Assembly (NCBI GenBank): GCA_964590435.1
Contig: CAZPWT010000050.1
Span: 1-64,000 of the forward strand
DNA from: WSZJ01 sp964590435
Lineage (GTDB): Bacteria; Planctomycetota; MHYJ01; WSZJ01
Reading direction: 5' to 3'
DNA: 64,000 bases
Shown here: one piece after another, positions 30,541 through 39,537 of the stretch
Layout of the letters: the number at the start of each line of letters is the position of its first letter
How positions within the stretch are numbered: the stretch's first letter is position 1
The notes under the pieces: model-generated
The model's database searches: none
Seen by the model: only the letters and a program-made list of their open reading frames with translations
Told to the model about the DNA's origin: nothing
Translations under genes and position numbers: made by a program

Positions 30541-33431
30541 TCGATCTCCCAGACCGTGAGGTGCGACGTCACGCCGTGCGTGTCCGGCACGCCGTCGCGT
30601 TCGTTGAAGCCCTGTTCATGGCGACCGTACGGAAGGGGCCGGAGCGCGGCGTGGCCGGGGGTGCAGACGACTTCACGCAGGCTCACTGCGCGGCCGTGGT
30701 GCAGCAGCCGCGGCGGACGCGCCCACAATCCACGCAGCGACGGCGCCACGAAGTTCCCTTCCCGCTCCTCGATCCGCCCCTTGTCCTCCGGATCCCACGG
30801 GCGGACGTAGCCGTTGATCGCGTCCAGTCGGTCCGCGCTGACCAGCGTGTGCACGTTGTCCCGCGGCGCCGGCGTCACGAGCGGCGGGAACGACTTGTTC
30901 ATGTTGTGGGGATGCTGCTTGTCCGTGAACGCCGGCGCGGGATGGCACTGCGCGCAGCCGACCCGCGCGTCCTCGAACACCGCCTTCCCCTGCGCGATCA
31001 TCGGGTCCGAAGGGTCCGCCGGGTTCGCCAGCAGGCGCGGCTCGACCCCCTGGTACGCCCCCACGAACTTCTGGCAGTCGCGAAGCGAGAACGCGCGGCC
31101 CCAGTACTTTTCGGAAATCCGCGCGAAGTGAATCTCGCGGCGCTTCATCAGGTCGACCAGCTTCACGTCCGGCGACGACCACTTCCCTGTCGCCACGACG
31201 ATCGCGTCGGCGGACTTGGAATACTTCTTCTCCTCGTCCGGGGTGGCGAGGATTCCCGTGAAGTCGCCGACGGGCGTCACCCCCTGGAAGTCCACGAGCG
31301 GGTTCTGCTCCATGATCATCGTGAGCGGCTCGTCCATCGTGAGCGTTCCCTCGGAGAAGAACGGCACGTCGTGGAACAGCCCGCGCATGTCGGGGACCTC
31401 GCGGCTGCCGCCGACGCGCTCCTGTCCCTCGCGGCTCTGGCCCATCACCTGGCTCACGGACCATTTCTTGCCGTCGGAGGTGTCGCGGAAATGGCAGTGG
31501 ACGCAGCTCTGGTCCTGGTCGACGGAGAAGATCGAGGTCTGGACGAAGAACTCGCCGCGCTCGAAGTCGGTCGCGGGGAACGGCTCGGGGAGGCGCGAAA
31601 ACGAAAGCGACGAGGTGGCGCCGGACTCGAGGTCGACGAACGTCACGCTCTCCTGCAGGTGGTTGGCGACGACGAGCGTCCCGCCGGCCGCGGCGATCCC
31701 CGAGGGCTTGAAACCCGTGTCGAACACGCGCCCCGGCGACAGACCTTTCCCGTCCCGCCGCCACTCCTGCACCTGGAACGTCCCCGACATCGTCACGTAG
31801 AAGCGGTCACCGGCCACCGCGATCTGCTCGGGAAACGCTCCGGCGACCTTCAGCAATTCCGCAGGAACGTCGCCCTTCTTGTCGCCCGGCAGCTCTTCGA
31901 AAGTGTCCGACGTGTATCTCACCCACTCGTCGGTCGCGGCGTACGCCGACACGTCGCAGGCCGAGGGGTCGAGGAGGACAATGTCGTTGGTGATGTCGCG
32001 GAACTTCTCCTGGGCGGTCCCGTCGATGTCGTCGTAGGGCCCGAGCGGGTCCTGTTTGTCGAGCGGAAGGGGTTTGCCGGTCGTGAAGTCTCGCTTGAGC
32101 GTGAACTCGGTCTCGGCGCCGGCCGGGTCGGACGATTCGCGAGCGGCGTTGTGGGCCTTCGGATGGCCCGAGCCGACGCCGAGCGTCGCGAAGACGAGCC
32201 GGTCGCCGGCCCAGGCGATGTCGTTGACGGGCGAGCGGGTGAAGATGCGGCGGGTTTCGCGGCAAGTTGCGAGATCGACCACGGAGACGTCGAGCGAGCC
32301 GGTGTTGGCGACATAGAGGGTGCGGCCGTCGGCGCTGAACGCCATGTCGCGCGGCTTGTCGCCGACGGTGATTCCCGGGCCTTCGGTCCCCGAGGCGATC
32401 CAGCCGCGGATCGCCGCGTAGTCCGGGTCGTTGGCCGGGTCCGGGAAGACGACGCCGCCCGGATGATGGCGTCCGTCCACGCCGTCGGCCCATCCGCCGT
32501 CGCGAAGAGACGTCGTGCAGCGCAGGAGCGGGCTCGCTTCGGGATTTCCCGGGAACGCGTGGGCGGCCGCGCTCCGGAACGTCTCGGCAGGGTCGGGGCC
32601 GGCCGTGAACCCGCCGAGCCCGTAGAGGTGGCACTCGGCCGTGCCGCACCCGGCGCGGAAGGCCGAGTAGACGCCGCCGGGCCGGGACGCCAGCCGCGGC
32701 CGCTCGACGACCCGGGGCGAAGGCGCGCCGCAGCGGGAGCACTTCGGCGCCGGCTCGCCGTGCCAGCCGCACGACCCGCACACCGCCTCGCGGACAGTGC
32801 CCGCGGATTCCTCGCCGCGGAACGCCGCGCGGTCGAATCCCAGCTCGCGCATCCGGCCCGTGAGCAGTCCGTCCTTCTCCACAAGGTCGAGGACGATGAC
32901 CTGGTTCAGCCAGAAGTTCGCGAGGCAGGCGACCCGCCCGTCCGGGGTGAACTCGATCTCCTCACAGTAGAACGGCACGGGGATCTCGGACGTCACGCGG
33001 CCGGAAGCGGTGTCGATGACGGAAATGAAGTTGGAGTACCGGTTGGTGACTGCGACCCAGCGGCCGGACGGGTGCAGCCGGATCGCGTAGGGGTACGACC
33101 CGACCGTCACCCGCGCGATCTCACGCCGGCCCGGCACATCGAGCACGGCGACTTCCGAACCCGGCCAGATCTCCTTTCCAGACAGCGTGACCCAGGCGCG
33201 GCGGCCGTCCGCGGAAGCGGCCACGCGGTAGGGGCGGCAGCGATGGGGCTGGGGTTCCGCCGTGGGATCGGGGTTGGGGACGGGGCGAAGGGACCGGCGC
33301 ACGAATCCCGGGGCCGGAGGAACCGAGGGGGGCTCTTTTGATGCCGGGGCGGCCGATCGGGCCAGGGAAACGACGATGCCTCCGGCGAGAGCGATGGAAG
33401 CGAGTATGAGCACGAGGCGGTCACGCAGCAA
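30507..33431 (-). CDS. Propeller/cytochrome-c-peroxidase-like multiheme protein
   Basis: The 974-aa first gene product of the operon. It has a signal anchor, then YncE-like beta-propeller repeats (VLDVPGRREIARVTVGSYPY, RTLYVANTGSLDVSVVD). A zinc-ribbon-like C218-x2-C221...C231-x2-C234 and an unusual CX4CH heme site (C262 GTAE C267 H268) are inserted in it. The C-terminal 350 residues resemble the MauG/di-heme peroxidase fold with C643-x2-C646-H647 and C826-x2-C829-H830. It probably acts in the periplasm as a redox enzyme or electron acceptor. The start is TTG with GGAGGG five bases upstream and a good promoter 20 bases further. It shares the CX4CH oddity and the DPDYA..(K/R)(E/G)W(L/I) phrase with the HzsA-like protein. 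Confidence 0.75.
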   Translation of the reverse strand: MLRDRLVLILASIALAGGIVVSLARSAAPASKEPPSVPPAPGFVRRSLRPVPNPDPTAEPQPHRCRPYRVAASADGRRAWVTLSGKEIWPGSEVAVLDVPGRREIARVTVGSYPYAIRLHPSGRWVAVTNRYSNFISVIDTASGRVTSEIPVPFYCEEIEFTPDGRVACLANFWLNQVIVLDLVEKDGLLTGRMRELGFDRAAFRGEESAGTVREAVCGSCGWHGEPAPKCSRCGAPSPRVVERPRLASRPGGVYSAFRAGCGTAECHLYGLGGFTAGPDPAETFRSAAAHAFPGNPEASPLLRCTTSLRDGGWADGVDGRHHPGGVVFPDPANDPDYAAIRGWIASGTEGPGITVGDKPRDMAFSADGRTLYVANTGSLDVSVVDLATCRETRRIFTRSPVNDIAWAGDRLVFATLGVGSGHPKAHNAARESSDPAGAETEFTLKRDFTTGKPLPLDKQDPLGPYDDIDGTAQEKFRDITNDIVLLDPSACDVSAYAATDEWVRYTSDTFEELPGDKKGDVPAELLKVAGAFPEQIAVAGDRFYVTMSGTFQVQEWRRDGKGLSPGRVFDTGFKPSGIAAAGGTLVVANHLQESVTFVDLESGATSSLSFSRLPEPFPATDFERGEFFVQTSIFSVDQDQSCVHCHFRDTSDGKKWSVSQVMGQSREGQERVGGSREVPDMRGLFHDVPFFSEGTLTMDEPLTMIMEQNPLVDFQGVTPVGDFTGILATPDEEKKYSKSADAIVVATGKWSSPDVKLVDLMKRREIHFARISEKYWGRAFSLRDCQKFVGAYQGVEPRLLANPADPSDPMIAQGKAVFEDARVGCAQCHPAPAFTDKQHPHNMNKSFPPLVTPAPRDNVHTLVSADRLDAINGYVRPWDPEDKGRIEEREGNFVAPSLRGLWARPPRLLHHGRAVSLREVVCTPGHAALRPLPYGRHEQGFNERDGVPDTHGVTSHLTVWEIECLLRYLRSIE

Positions 33432-33452
33432 GGATCCCTCCGGAGGGTCGGA

Positions 33453-33494
33453 TGATTAGGTAGCTGTATTAACGATAACAATGTCGGTTATCGT
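33453..33494 (-). promoter_or_regulatory. Promoter and operator of the cytochrome-Rnf operon
   Basis: Minus strand: TTGTTA (33476-33481) and TAATCA (33453-33458) with exactly 17 bases between them, followed by GGAGGG and the TTG start at 33431. A perfect palindrome, ACGATAAC (33472-33479) with GTTATCGT (33487-33494), covers the -35 element. This AT-rich island stands out in the GC-rich region and is the obvious control point of the operon. The regulator is unknown. Confidence 0.6.
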
Positions 33495-33593
33495 GTCCAG
33501 CCTCATCTGCTCCCCCATCCCGTGCGGAAACCACGCCATGGGCACCGCGGAAATCGGAAAGAACGAAGCGGCAATAGGTGGGTACCAATGCAC

Positions 33594-35024
33594 CTATCCC
33601 GGCTTCGCTTCTCCCTGCGGAAATGTCAGCGTCACCGTCGTCCCGTTCCCGGGAACGCTCTCGATCGATGCCGTCCCCCGGTGCAGCGCCGCGATGCTCT
33701 TCACGATCGCCAGCCCCAGCCCCGTGCCGCCCGCCTTCGAGTTCCGCGCCGTGTCCGCGCGATAGAACCGGTCAAACACCTTCGAAATGTGCTCCGACTC
33801 GATCCCGCTTCCCGTGTCGCGCACCTGCACCACGAGCTGCCCCGGCTCGAGGAACGCCCGCATCGTGATCTTGCCGCCCGGAGGCGTGTACTTGAACGCG
33901 TTCGTGACGAGGTTCGACACCGCCCGCTGGAACAGCGTGCGGTCGACGCGGGCGGGAAGGGGCCCGGGGCAATCGACCGCGAGGGTCACCTTGCCGTCCT
34001 CGGCCTGCGTCCCGTGGTACTCGCACATCGCCTGCAGCTCCGCCGCGACGTCCAGGTCGACCGCCTGCGGTTTCGTCCGGTCCGCCTCCGCCCTCGCCAG
34101 GAACAGCAGCGAATCCACGATCCGCGTGAGCCGCTCCGCTTCCTCGAGGCACGACCCCAGCACTTCGGCGTACTCATCCGCGGAACGGTCGCGCCCGAGG
34201 GCGACTTCCGCGGTGGCGCGGAGGTTCATGAGGGGGGTGCGGAGTTCGTGGGCGATGTCGGCGGAGAAGCGCGAGACCTGGTCGAAGGACCGTTGGAGGC
34301 GGTCGAGCATGGCGTTGAACGTGACGGCGAGGTCGGCGAGTTCGCTGGGGAGGCCCTGGAGGGGGATGCGGTCGCCGAGGGAGGTCGAGCGGATGTGTTC
34401 GGCGGTTTTCGCGATCGCCTGGACGGGGCGCATGCCGGCCCGGGCGATGAGGTCGCCGGCGAGGGCGCAGGCGAGAAGGGCGAATGCGGCGATGACGATG
34501 GCGAAGTGGCGGAAGGTCGTGGTGAACTGGGAATCGCGGCCGCGGTCGAGGACGGCGTGCAGCGTCCAGGTCCCGGAGGAGTCGGAAAACGTCGTGGTGA
34601 GGACGCGCATCGGGCGGCCGTCCCCCGCGATGACGTCCTGGGGGCCGAACGGCGGGGCTGGAATCGAGGAGGCATCGAGGCGCGCCGTCGCGCCCGGGGT
34701 TTCGAAGATGCCGCCGACCGGCGAGATGGCGCGCAGGTACAGCGGTTCCGATTCGCGCGACCCGGAGCCCTTCTCCATTTCCTCGCGCAGCGACACCGTA
34801 TCCTCCGGCCGCAGCTGGATCCGGGTCCGGAGGGCGTCGAGGCGGTCGCGCAGGAATTCGTCGTCCTCGCGCTCCAGCGCCCGGGCCAGCGAGAAGTAGC
34901 AGGCCACCACGACCGCGAGCACCACCGCAAACGAGGTCCCCGCGTACCAGAACGAAAGCCGCACCGCCAGCGATCGTCCTCGCCTGGGCTCCTCACGCCG
35001 CGGCGGTTCAGGCGTCGAGGGCAT
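33594..35024 (-). CDS. OmpR-partner sensor histidine kinase
   Basis: A 476-aa kinase of the heavy-metal-sensor type (CusS/CzcS-like). TM1 is at residues 24-44, a periplasmic sensor of about 125 residues follows, then TM2 at about 172-190 and HAMP. The dimerisation box is FSADIAHELRTP with His259. The ATPase has N box LVTNAFKY, DTGSGI and GGTGLGLAIV. The gene starts 17 bases inside the response-regulator gene, so the pair is coupled. The stimulus is unknown. Its position directly downstream of nothing but the cytochrome-operon promoter makes redox or metal control of that operon an attractive guess. Confidence 0.9.
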   Translation of the reverse strand: MPSTPEPPRREEPRRGRSLAVRLSFWYAGTSFAVVLAVVVACYFSLARALEREDDEFLRDRLDALRTRIQLRPEDTVSLREEMEKGSGSRESEPLYLRAISPVGGIFETPGATARLDASSIPAPPFGPQDVIAGDGRPMRVLTTTFSDSSGTWTLHAVLDRGRDSQFTTTFRHFAIVIAAFALLACALAGDLIARAGMRPVQAIAKTAEHIRSTSLGDRIPLQGLPSELADLAVTFNAMLDRLQRSFDQVSRFSADIAHELRTPLMNLRATAEVALGRDRSADEYAEVLGSCLEEAERLTRIVDSLLFLARAEADRTKPQAVDLDVAAELQAMCEYHGTQAEDGKVTLAVDCPGPLPARVDRTLFQRAVSNLVTNAFKYTPPGGKITMRAFLEPGQLVVQVRDTGSGIESEHISKVFDRFYRADTARNSKAGGTGLGLAIVKSIAALHRGTASIESVPGNGTTVTLTFPQGEAKPG

Positions 35025-35676
35025 ACCCGACCCCGCGGACCGTGCGGATCAGCTTCCGGTCGAACGGGTCGTCGACCTTGGCGCGCAAGTGCCGGACGTG
35101 CACGTCGATCACGTTCGAGACGCCGTCGTACTCGACGTGCCAGATCCGCTCGCTGATCTGCGCCCGCGAAAAGACCTGGCCCGGGGCCTTGGCGAGCAGG
35201 GCGAGAAGCGCGTACTCGCGGGGCGTGAGGTCGAGGGCCTTCCCGGCGCGCGTGGCGCGCTGCACCGAGTCGTCGATCTCCAGGTCCGCGACCTGCACCT
35301 TCGTTGGGCGCGCCGCCGCGCCGCGCCGTACCAGCGACTTCGTGCGCGCCACCAGTTCCGCGAACGAGAACGGCTTCACCAGGTAGTCGTCCGCCCCCAG
35401 CTCGAATCCCTTCACGCGGTCCGGCACCTCGTCGCGCGCCGTCAGGATCAGGATCGGGGTGCCGCGCCCTTCCTTGCGCAACTCCGTGAGCACGCTCCAC
35501 CCGTCGCGCTTGGGGAGCATGATGTCCAGCACTACAGCGTCGTAGGCGTGCTCGCGGGCCATCCGGAGGCCCTCCTCGCCGTCCGAGGCGCGATCGACCT
35601 CGAAACCGCTTTCGCTCAAACCCTGCTTGAGCGCGGCCGCGGCCTTGTCTTCGTCCTCGACGACCAGGATTTTCAT
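35008..35676 (-). CDS. OmpR/PhoB family response regulator
   Basis: A 222-aa regulator. The receiver domain has the acidic pocket VEDED and phosphoacceptor Asp51 (VVLDIMLPK), with the conserved Lys in DDYLVKPFS. A winged-helix DNA-binding domain follows (LDLTPREYALLALLA, NVIDVHVRHLRAKVD, IRTVRGVGYAL). The start at 35676 is chosen because MKILVVEDED is the standard N-terminus. A TACAAT -10-like element lies 12 bases upstream. Confidence 0.92.
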   Translation of the reverse strand: MKILVVEDEDKAAAALKQGLSESGFEVDRASDGEEGLRMAREHAYDAVVLDIMLPKRDGWSVLTELRKEGRGTPILILTARDEVPDRVKGFELGADDYLVKPFSFAELVARTKSLVRRGAAARPTKVQVADLEIDDSVQRATRAGKALDLTPREYALLALLAKAPGQVFSRAQISERIWHVEYDGVSNVIDVHVRHLRAKVDDPFDRKLIRTVRGVGYALDA

Positions 35677-35705
35677 GGGTGTCCCGCCATTGTAACGACT
35701 GGTGC

Positions 35706-36602
35706 CTACCGGGGGGGATGCAGCGGCTTGTCCCGAGGCTGCTTCGGCGCTTCCGGCTTGTGCTTCTGCCACCAGGCACTCCAGTCCTCCCACGAGACGA
35801 GGGTCTCCCCGGCGGTTTCCTGCAGCACGCGCAAAGAAGAAGCGCGGAGGGCTTCGGTTGTGGCCGTGCGCTTGACGCCTTCCGGGGGCGGCGCGAGAAC
35901 CGAGATCAGGAGTTCGGCGGCGGCGAAGTCGCCGAGGCGGAGGGCCTGGATCGCCGCGTAGACGCGGACGGCCGGTTCTTTCTCCGTCGACCACCAGCGA
36001 TGAAGCTCGTTGGCGGCCCCCTGGACGGGGGGATCTTCGGCGTGGGGCCGGCCGGGGTCCCCGGCGACGGACCCGTCGGGATTCCGGGCGATTCCCACTC
36101 CCCGGGCGGCCAGCAGCGTCCTGCAGTTCTCGAACGGCAGCTTCAGGGTCGATAGTGGATTCCAGACGTGGCCGGGGACCGAGTCGGATGGGTCCCAGTA
36201 CTTGTCGAGGCGATCGAGATTGACCGTGGAGGCGAACAGCCCGTTGATCGCCGCCGCGCGGACCTGCGGATGGCGGTCCTTGCTCATCCCCGCGAGCAGC
36301 TTGGCGGACTCCTTGGAGCGGATCCCGTTCCAGGCCAAAACTTCCAGAAGTTGGGCGAGCTTGATCCTCTTCGCGTCGTTCGCAACAGCCTCCGGCCAGA
36401 CCTTGATGATCGGGCCCACACTTTCCGGACCGAGCCACGCCGCGTGAAGCATCAGCAGGTTCATGTCCGGGTCGGGGACGAACAGCAGCGCTTCGTAGGA
36501 GTTGTGGACAGCTTTCTCTTCCGGCACGGGAGCCGGCTTGCTGCAGCCGGCTGCAAGGCAGAGCGCGGCGAGAAGGACGGTTGAATTGCGCTTCGGCGAC
36601 AC
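35706..36602 (-). CDS. Lipoprotein with HEAT-like helical repeats
   Basis: A 298-aa protein. Signal peptide with lipobox LAAGC (Cys20), so it is probably a lipid-anchored envelope protein. The rest is helical with HEAT-like units (HPQVRAAAINGLFAS, EPAVRVYAAIQALRLGD). The C-terminal WEDWSAWWQKHKPEAP phrase is like the end of HEAT-repeat proteins common in planctomycete-type genomes. Function unknown. It lies upstream of the two-component genes on the same strand, 29 bases from them. Confidence 0.7.
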   Translation of the reverse strand: MSPKRNSTVLLAALCLAAGCSKPAPVPEEKAVHNSYEALLFVPDPDMNLLMLHAAWLGPESVGPIIKVWPEAVANDAKRIKLAQLLEVLAWNGIRSKESAKLLAGMSKDRHPQVRAAAINGLFASTVNLDRLDKYWDPSDSVPGHVWNPLSTLKLPFENCRTLLAARGVGIARNPDGSVAGDPGRPHAEDPPVQGAANELHRWWSTEKEPAVRVYAAIQALRLGDFAAAELLISVLAPPPEGVKRTATTEALRASSLRVLQETAGETLVSWEDWSAWWQKHKPEAPKQPRDKPLHPPR

Positions 36603-36675
36603 GGCGTTCTCTCCCAGGTCGTTGACGGGCCCGGAGAATAACCGACCGCGCCGTGCTTCGCATCATGCCGACCGA

Positions 36676-39537
36676 TTACTTTTGCGCGCGCTTCTTCGCC
36701 TCCCGCAGGCGATCCAGGTAGCCGCCTTCCTCCGTTGCCGGGGGCGTCGCGGGTTCGGCGGCTTTTGGGGGTTCGGCCGGAAGGACGACTTCCGGCGCAT
36801 GGAAGCCTGACGGGGATGGGGCAACAGGCGGCGGGAGGGGCTCGATGGCGGGCTGCGGCAGGGCATGCGCTTTTGCAGAGCGGAGGCGATCGACGACGTT
36901 GTCGGCCGCGACGGGAGCGGGCTTCGCTCTCCGCCGGAGCCACGCGTCCGGGACGCCCAGGCGCCGGGCGGCGACGTCGATCATCAGGCAGGCGAGCGCG
37001 AGCGCGAGGAGGAAGCGCCAGATTTCCTGCGGAACGCGGGCGGGGACGGCAGTGTGGCGGAAGAGGTCCGGCTGGGGCTCGAGCGGGATCGAGCGGCCCG
37101 AGGTGAGCTCGGCGAGGCGCTTGAGGAGGGCGTGGTTCGGCGAGGTCGCCCGGAACTCCGCAGGGTACGGGATGAGGATGGGGACGCTCGCCCGGGACGC
37201 CCACTGGCCGTCCTCTTCCTCGGCGATCGTCACGAACCACGACCCGGGCATCGTCGACGGGACGTCCGCTTCGTAGCGCCCCGGGCCGGTCTGCCGCACG
37301 GCGGACTCGCTGGAGCCGCCGGGCCCGGCGATGAAGGCGCGGAGCTTGAGGAAATCGCGGAAGCGGCCGTCGGAGCCGACGGCGTCGACGGTGAGGTGGG
37401 CGCCGTTGGAGGTGAGGGCGGTGGCGACGGAGTAAGCGTTGGCGTCCTGCCGGCGCAGCAGCCAGCGGACCATCTGGGGCCAGAGAGTCCGGTACCCCGG
37501 CCACGAGACCCAGTTCGCGGACCAGCGCGACGTCGCGTCGGACGTCCACGCGATCGACCGCCCGAGCCCGTAGTGCCACTTGGCCAGGAGCGGGTCGTCT
37601 TCCTCGGCCTCGAGGTGGACCTCCGCGGTCGGCTTCGCGACGGTCGAGACCCACCCCAGAAGCGTCGGCGTGCGGTCCCAGGGGACCCCTTCCATGAACT
37701 GCGCGGGCCGCGTGATGACCGGCGTGAACTCGCGCTCGATGATGGTCGAGCGCGCGGCGGTGACGGTTTCTTCCGAGAAGAGCCGCGGGAGGTCCATGGG
37801 GTCGTCGGTGATGTAGAAGCGGCCGCCGCCGCGCTCGGCGATCGACTTGAGCCAGTCCGCGTCGGGGTCGGTGTCCTTCCCGATCGCGACGACCGAAAGC
37901 GTGATTCCCTCGGCGGTGGCGGCGTCGATCATCGCCTCGACGCCGTCGTGTTCCTCGGCGTCGGCGGCGTCGGCGAAGAGGATGGCGTGGCGCGCCTGGG
38001 CCGTGGCGCCGCGGAGTTCCTCGAACATGTCCCTGATCGCGGTGGCGCAGTAGATGCCGCCGCCTCCCTGCCGCAGGCTGAGGATGGCCCTCTCGATTTC
38101 CTCGCGGTCGGAGATCGGCTGCAGGTCGACGATCCACGTCGAGTCGGTGTCCGTCGTGCAGACGGCGATCTGGTCGCGCTCGTTGAGGACCCGGACGCAC
38201 TCCGCCGCCCCTTCGCCCGCGAGGTCGAGCTTCGTCCGGCCGTCCGCGACCCGCGCGGACATCGAGCCCGAGGAATCGATCGCGATCGCGACCGCCAGCG
38301 ACGCCAGCCGCTTGAGCTGCCGCACGTCCATGTCGACCGGGAGGCACGCCTCCACCGGCGTGCGCTGCCACGCCCCGGACCCGAACGACCGGTCCCCCCC
38401 GATCATCGCGAACCCGCCGCCGAGGTCGTGGACGTACTGGCGAAGCGCCTCGTGCTGCGCCTTCGAGAGCTGGCGCGAGTGGATGTCGCACATCAGGATC
38501 GCGTCGAACGCGTCCATCTCCGCGAGCGACAGCGGGAAACCCGCCGGCCCGCGCACCTCGACGTCCAGCCCCGCGTCCCGCAGGCACCCGGCCAGCGCGT
38601 CGGCTTCGTCGGCGCGCCCGGCCAGGAACAGCACGCGGCTCGGCCCCGCCACACGCGTGTGCGCGCGCCCGACGTTGTTTTCCCGCCACGTGTCCTTCTC
38701 GTCGGCCACCTCCACGAACACCTCGAAGTCCAGCGCGCCCCCCGCTTCCTCCTCCGTCGCCTTCAGCGCGAACGTCTGCGGCCACGTCCCTGCCTTCAGC
38801 GTCCGCTTCACCGGCGCCATCGGGACACGATTCTTCACAATCCGGAACACCGCCTCCGTGTCCGCCGTCGACGTCACGATCGCCGTCAGCTCGTACGGCT
38901 CCTTCGGCGAAACCCGCGTCGGCGACAGCACCCGGTCGACCCGCACCTCCGCGCGCGCCTCCCTCCCCAGCGCCGCCGTCCACACCTCCGCCCCGCGCGC
39001 CCGCGCCGCCAGCGCCTCCGCCGCAGCGTCCCCCGAGTTCTCGTTCCCGTCCGACAACAGCACGATCCGCTTCTGCGCCCACTCGGGGCACGCCGCCGCG
39101 GCGAGACGAAGCGCCCGGGCGATGTCGGTCGCCTCGGGCGAGATCACCGAGTGGATCTTGTCGAACTCGAATTTCTCAGACGGCGACACTTCCACCGACG
39201 ATTCCCGCCCGAACACCACGAGCCCTACTCGCTCGCGCGGCCCCGCCTGCTTCGCCGTCTCCCTCACCCACTCCAGCGCCGCTTCACTGTCCCCCGCCGG
39301 CACGGACCTCGACCGGTCCAGCACGAACACGATCGCGAGGTCGTCGGAGATGCGGACCTGCCGCAGCCCCGCGATCGCCAGGGCGAGCGCCAGCACTGCC
39401 AGGAAGCGGCAGGCGGTGGAGGTCCAGAAGCGCCCCGGGGCGAGGCGGAGTTTCGTGGAGCGCGCGAGGAGAATGACGGGCACGAGCGCGAGAAGCGCGA
39501 GCAGGCCCCAGGGGCGGGTGATGTCGAAGGGGATCAT
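36676..39537 (-). CDS. Membrane protein with two VWA domains and a GATase-like domain
   Basis: A 953-aa protein beginning with two transmembrane helices (LLALLALVPVILLA, FLAVLALALAIAG). Next is a first VWA domain with MIDAS motif DRSRS (FVLDRSRSVP) and an Ig-like part. A glutamine-amidotransferase-like domain follows (FLAGRADEADALAGCLRDAG, GGGFAMIGGDRSFGSG). The second VWA domain (AIAIDSSGSM) is inserted near residue 430. A C-terminal membrane helix precedes a proline-rich tail. Such BatA-like proteins occur in envelope-remodelling clusters with MoxR/DUF58. Its start overlaps the end of the first permease gene upstream by four bases, so it closes the ABC operon. Confidence 0.8.
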   Translation of the reverse strand: MIPFDITRPWGLLALLALVPVILLARSTKLRLAPGRFWTSTACRFLAVLALALAIAGLRQVRISDDLAIVFVLDRSRSVPAGDSEAALEWVRETAKQAGPRERVGLVVFGRESSVEVSPSEKFEFDKIHSVISPEATDIARALRLAAAACPEWAQKRIVLLSDGNENSGDAAAEALAARARGAEVWTAALGREARAEVRVDRVLSPTRVSPKEPYELTAIVTSTADTEAVFRIVKNRVPMAPVKRTLKAGTWPQTFALKATEEEAGGALDFEVFVEVADEKDTWRENNVGRAHTRVAGPSRVLFLAGRADEADALAGCLRDAGLDVEVRGPAGFPLSLAEMDAFDAILMCDIHSRQLSKAQHEALRQYVHDLGGGFAMIGGDRSFGSGAWQRTPVEACLPVDMDVRQLKRLASLAVAIAIDSSGSMSARVADGRTKLDLAGEGAAECVRVLNERDQIAVCTTDTDSTWIVDLQPISDREEIERAILSLRQGGGGIYCATAIRDMFEELRGATAQARHAILFADAADAEEHDGVEAMIDAATAEGITLSVVAIGKDTDPDADWLKSIAERGGGRFYITDDPMDLPRLFSEETVTAARSTIIEREFTPVITRPAQFMEGVPWDRTPTLLGWVSTVAKPTAEVHLEAEEDDPLLAKWHYGLGRSIAWTSDATSRWSANWVSWPGYRTLWPQMVRWLLRRQDANAYSVATALTSNGAHLTVDAVGSDGRFRDFLKLRAFIAGPGGSSESAVRQTGPGRYEADVPSTMPGSWFVTIAEEEDGQWASRASVPILIPYPAEFRATSPNHALLKRLAELTSGRSIPLEPQPDLFRHTAVPARVPQEIWRFLLALALACLMIDVAARRLGVPDAWLRRRAKPAPVAADNVVDRLRSAKAHALPQPAIEPLPPPVAPSPSGFHAPEVVLPAEPPKAAEPATPPATEEGGYLDRLREAKKRAQK

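Noticed and set aside
33572..33596. ATAGGTG...CACCTAT hairpin at the sensor kinase stop as terminator
   Set aside because: The stem is only 7 bp and has no T run; it could equally be chance.
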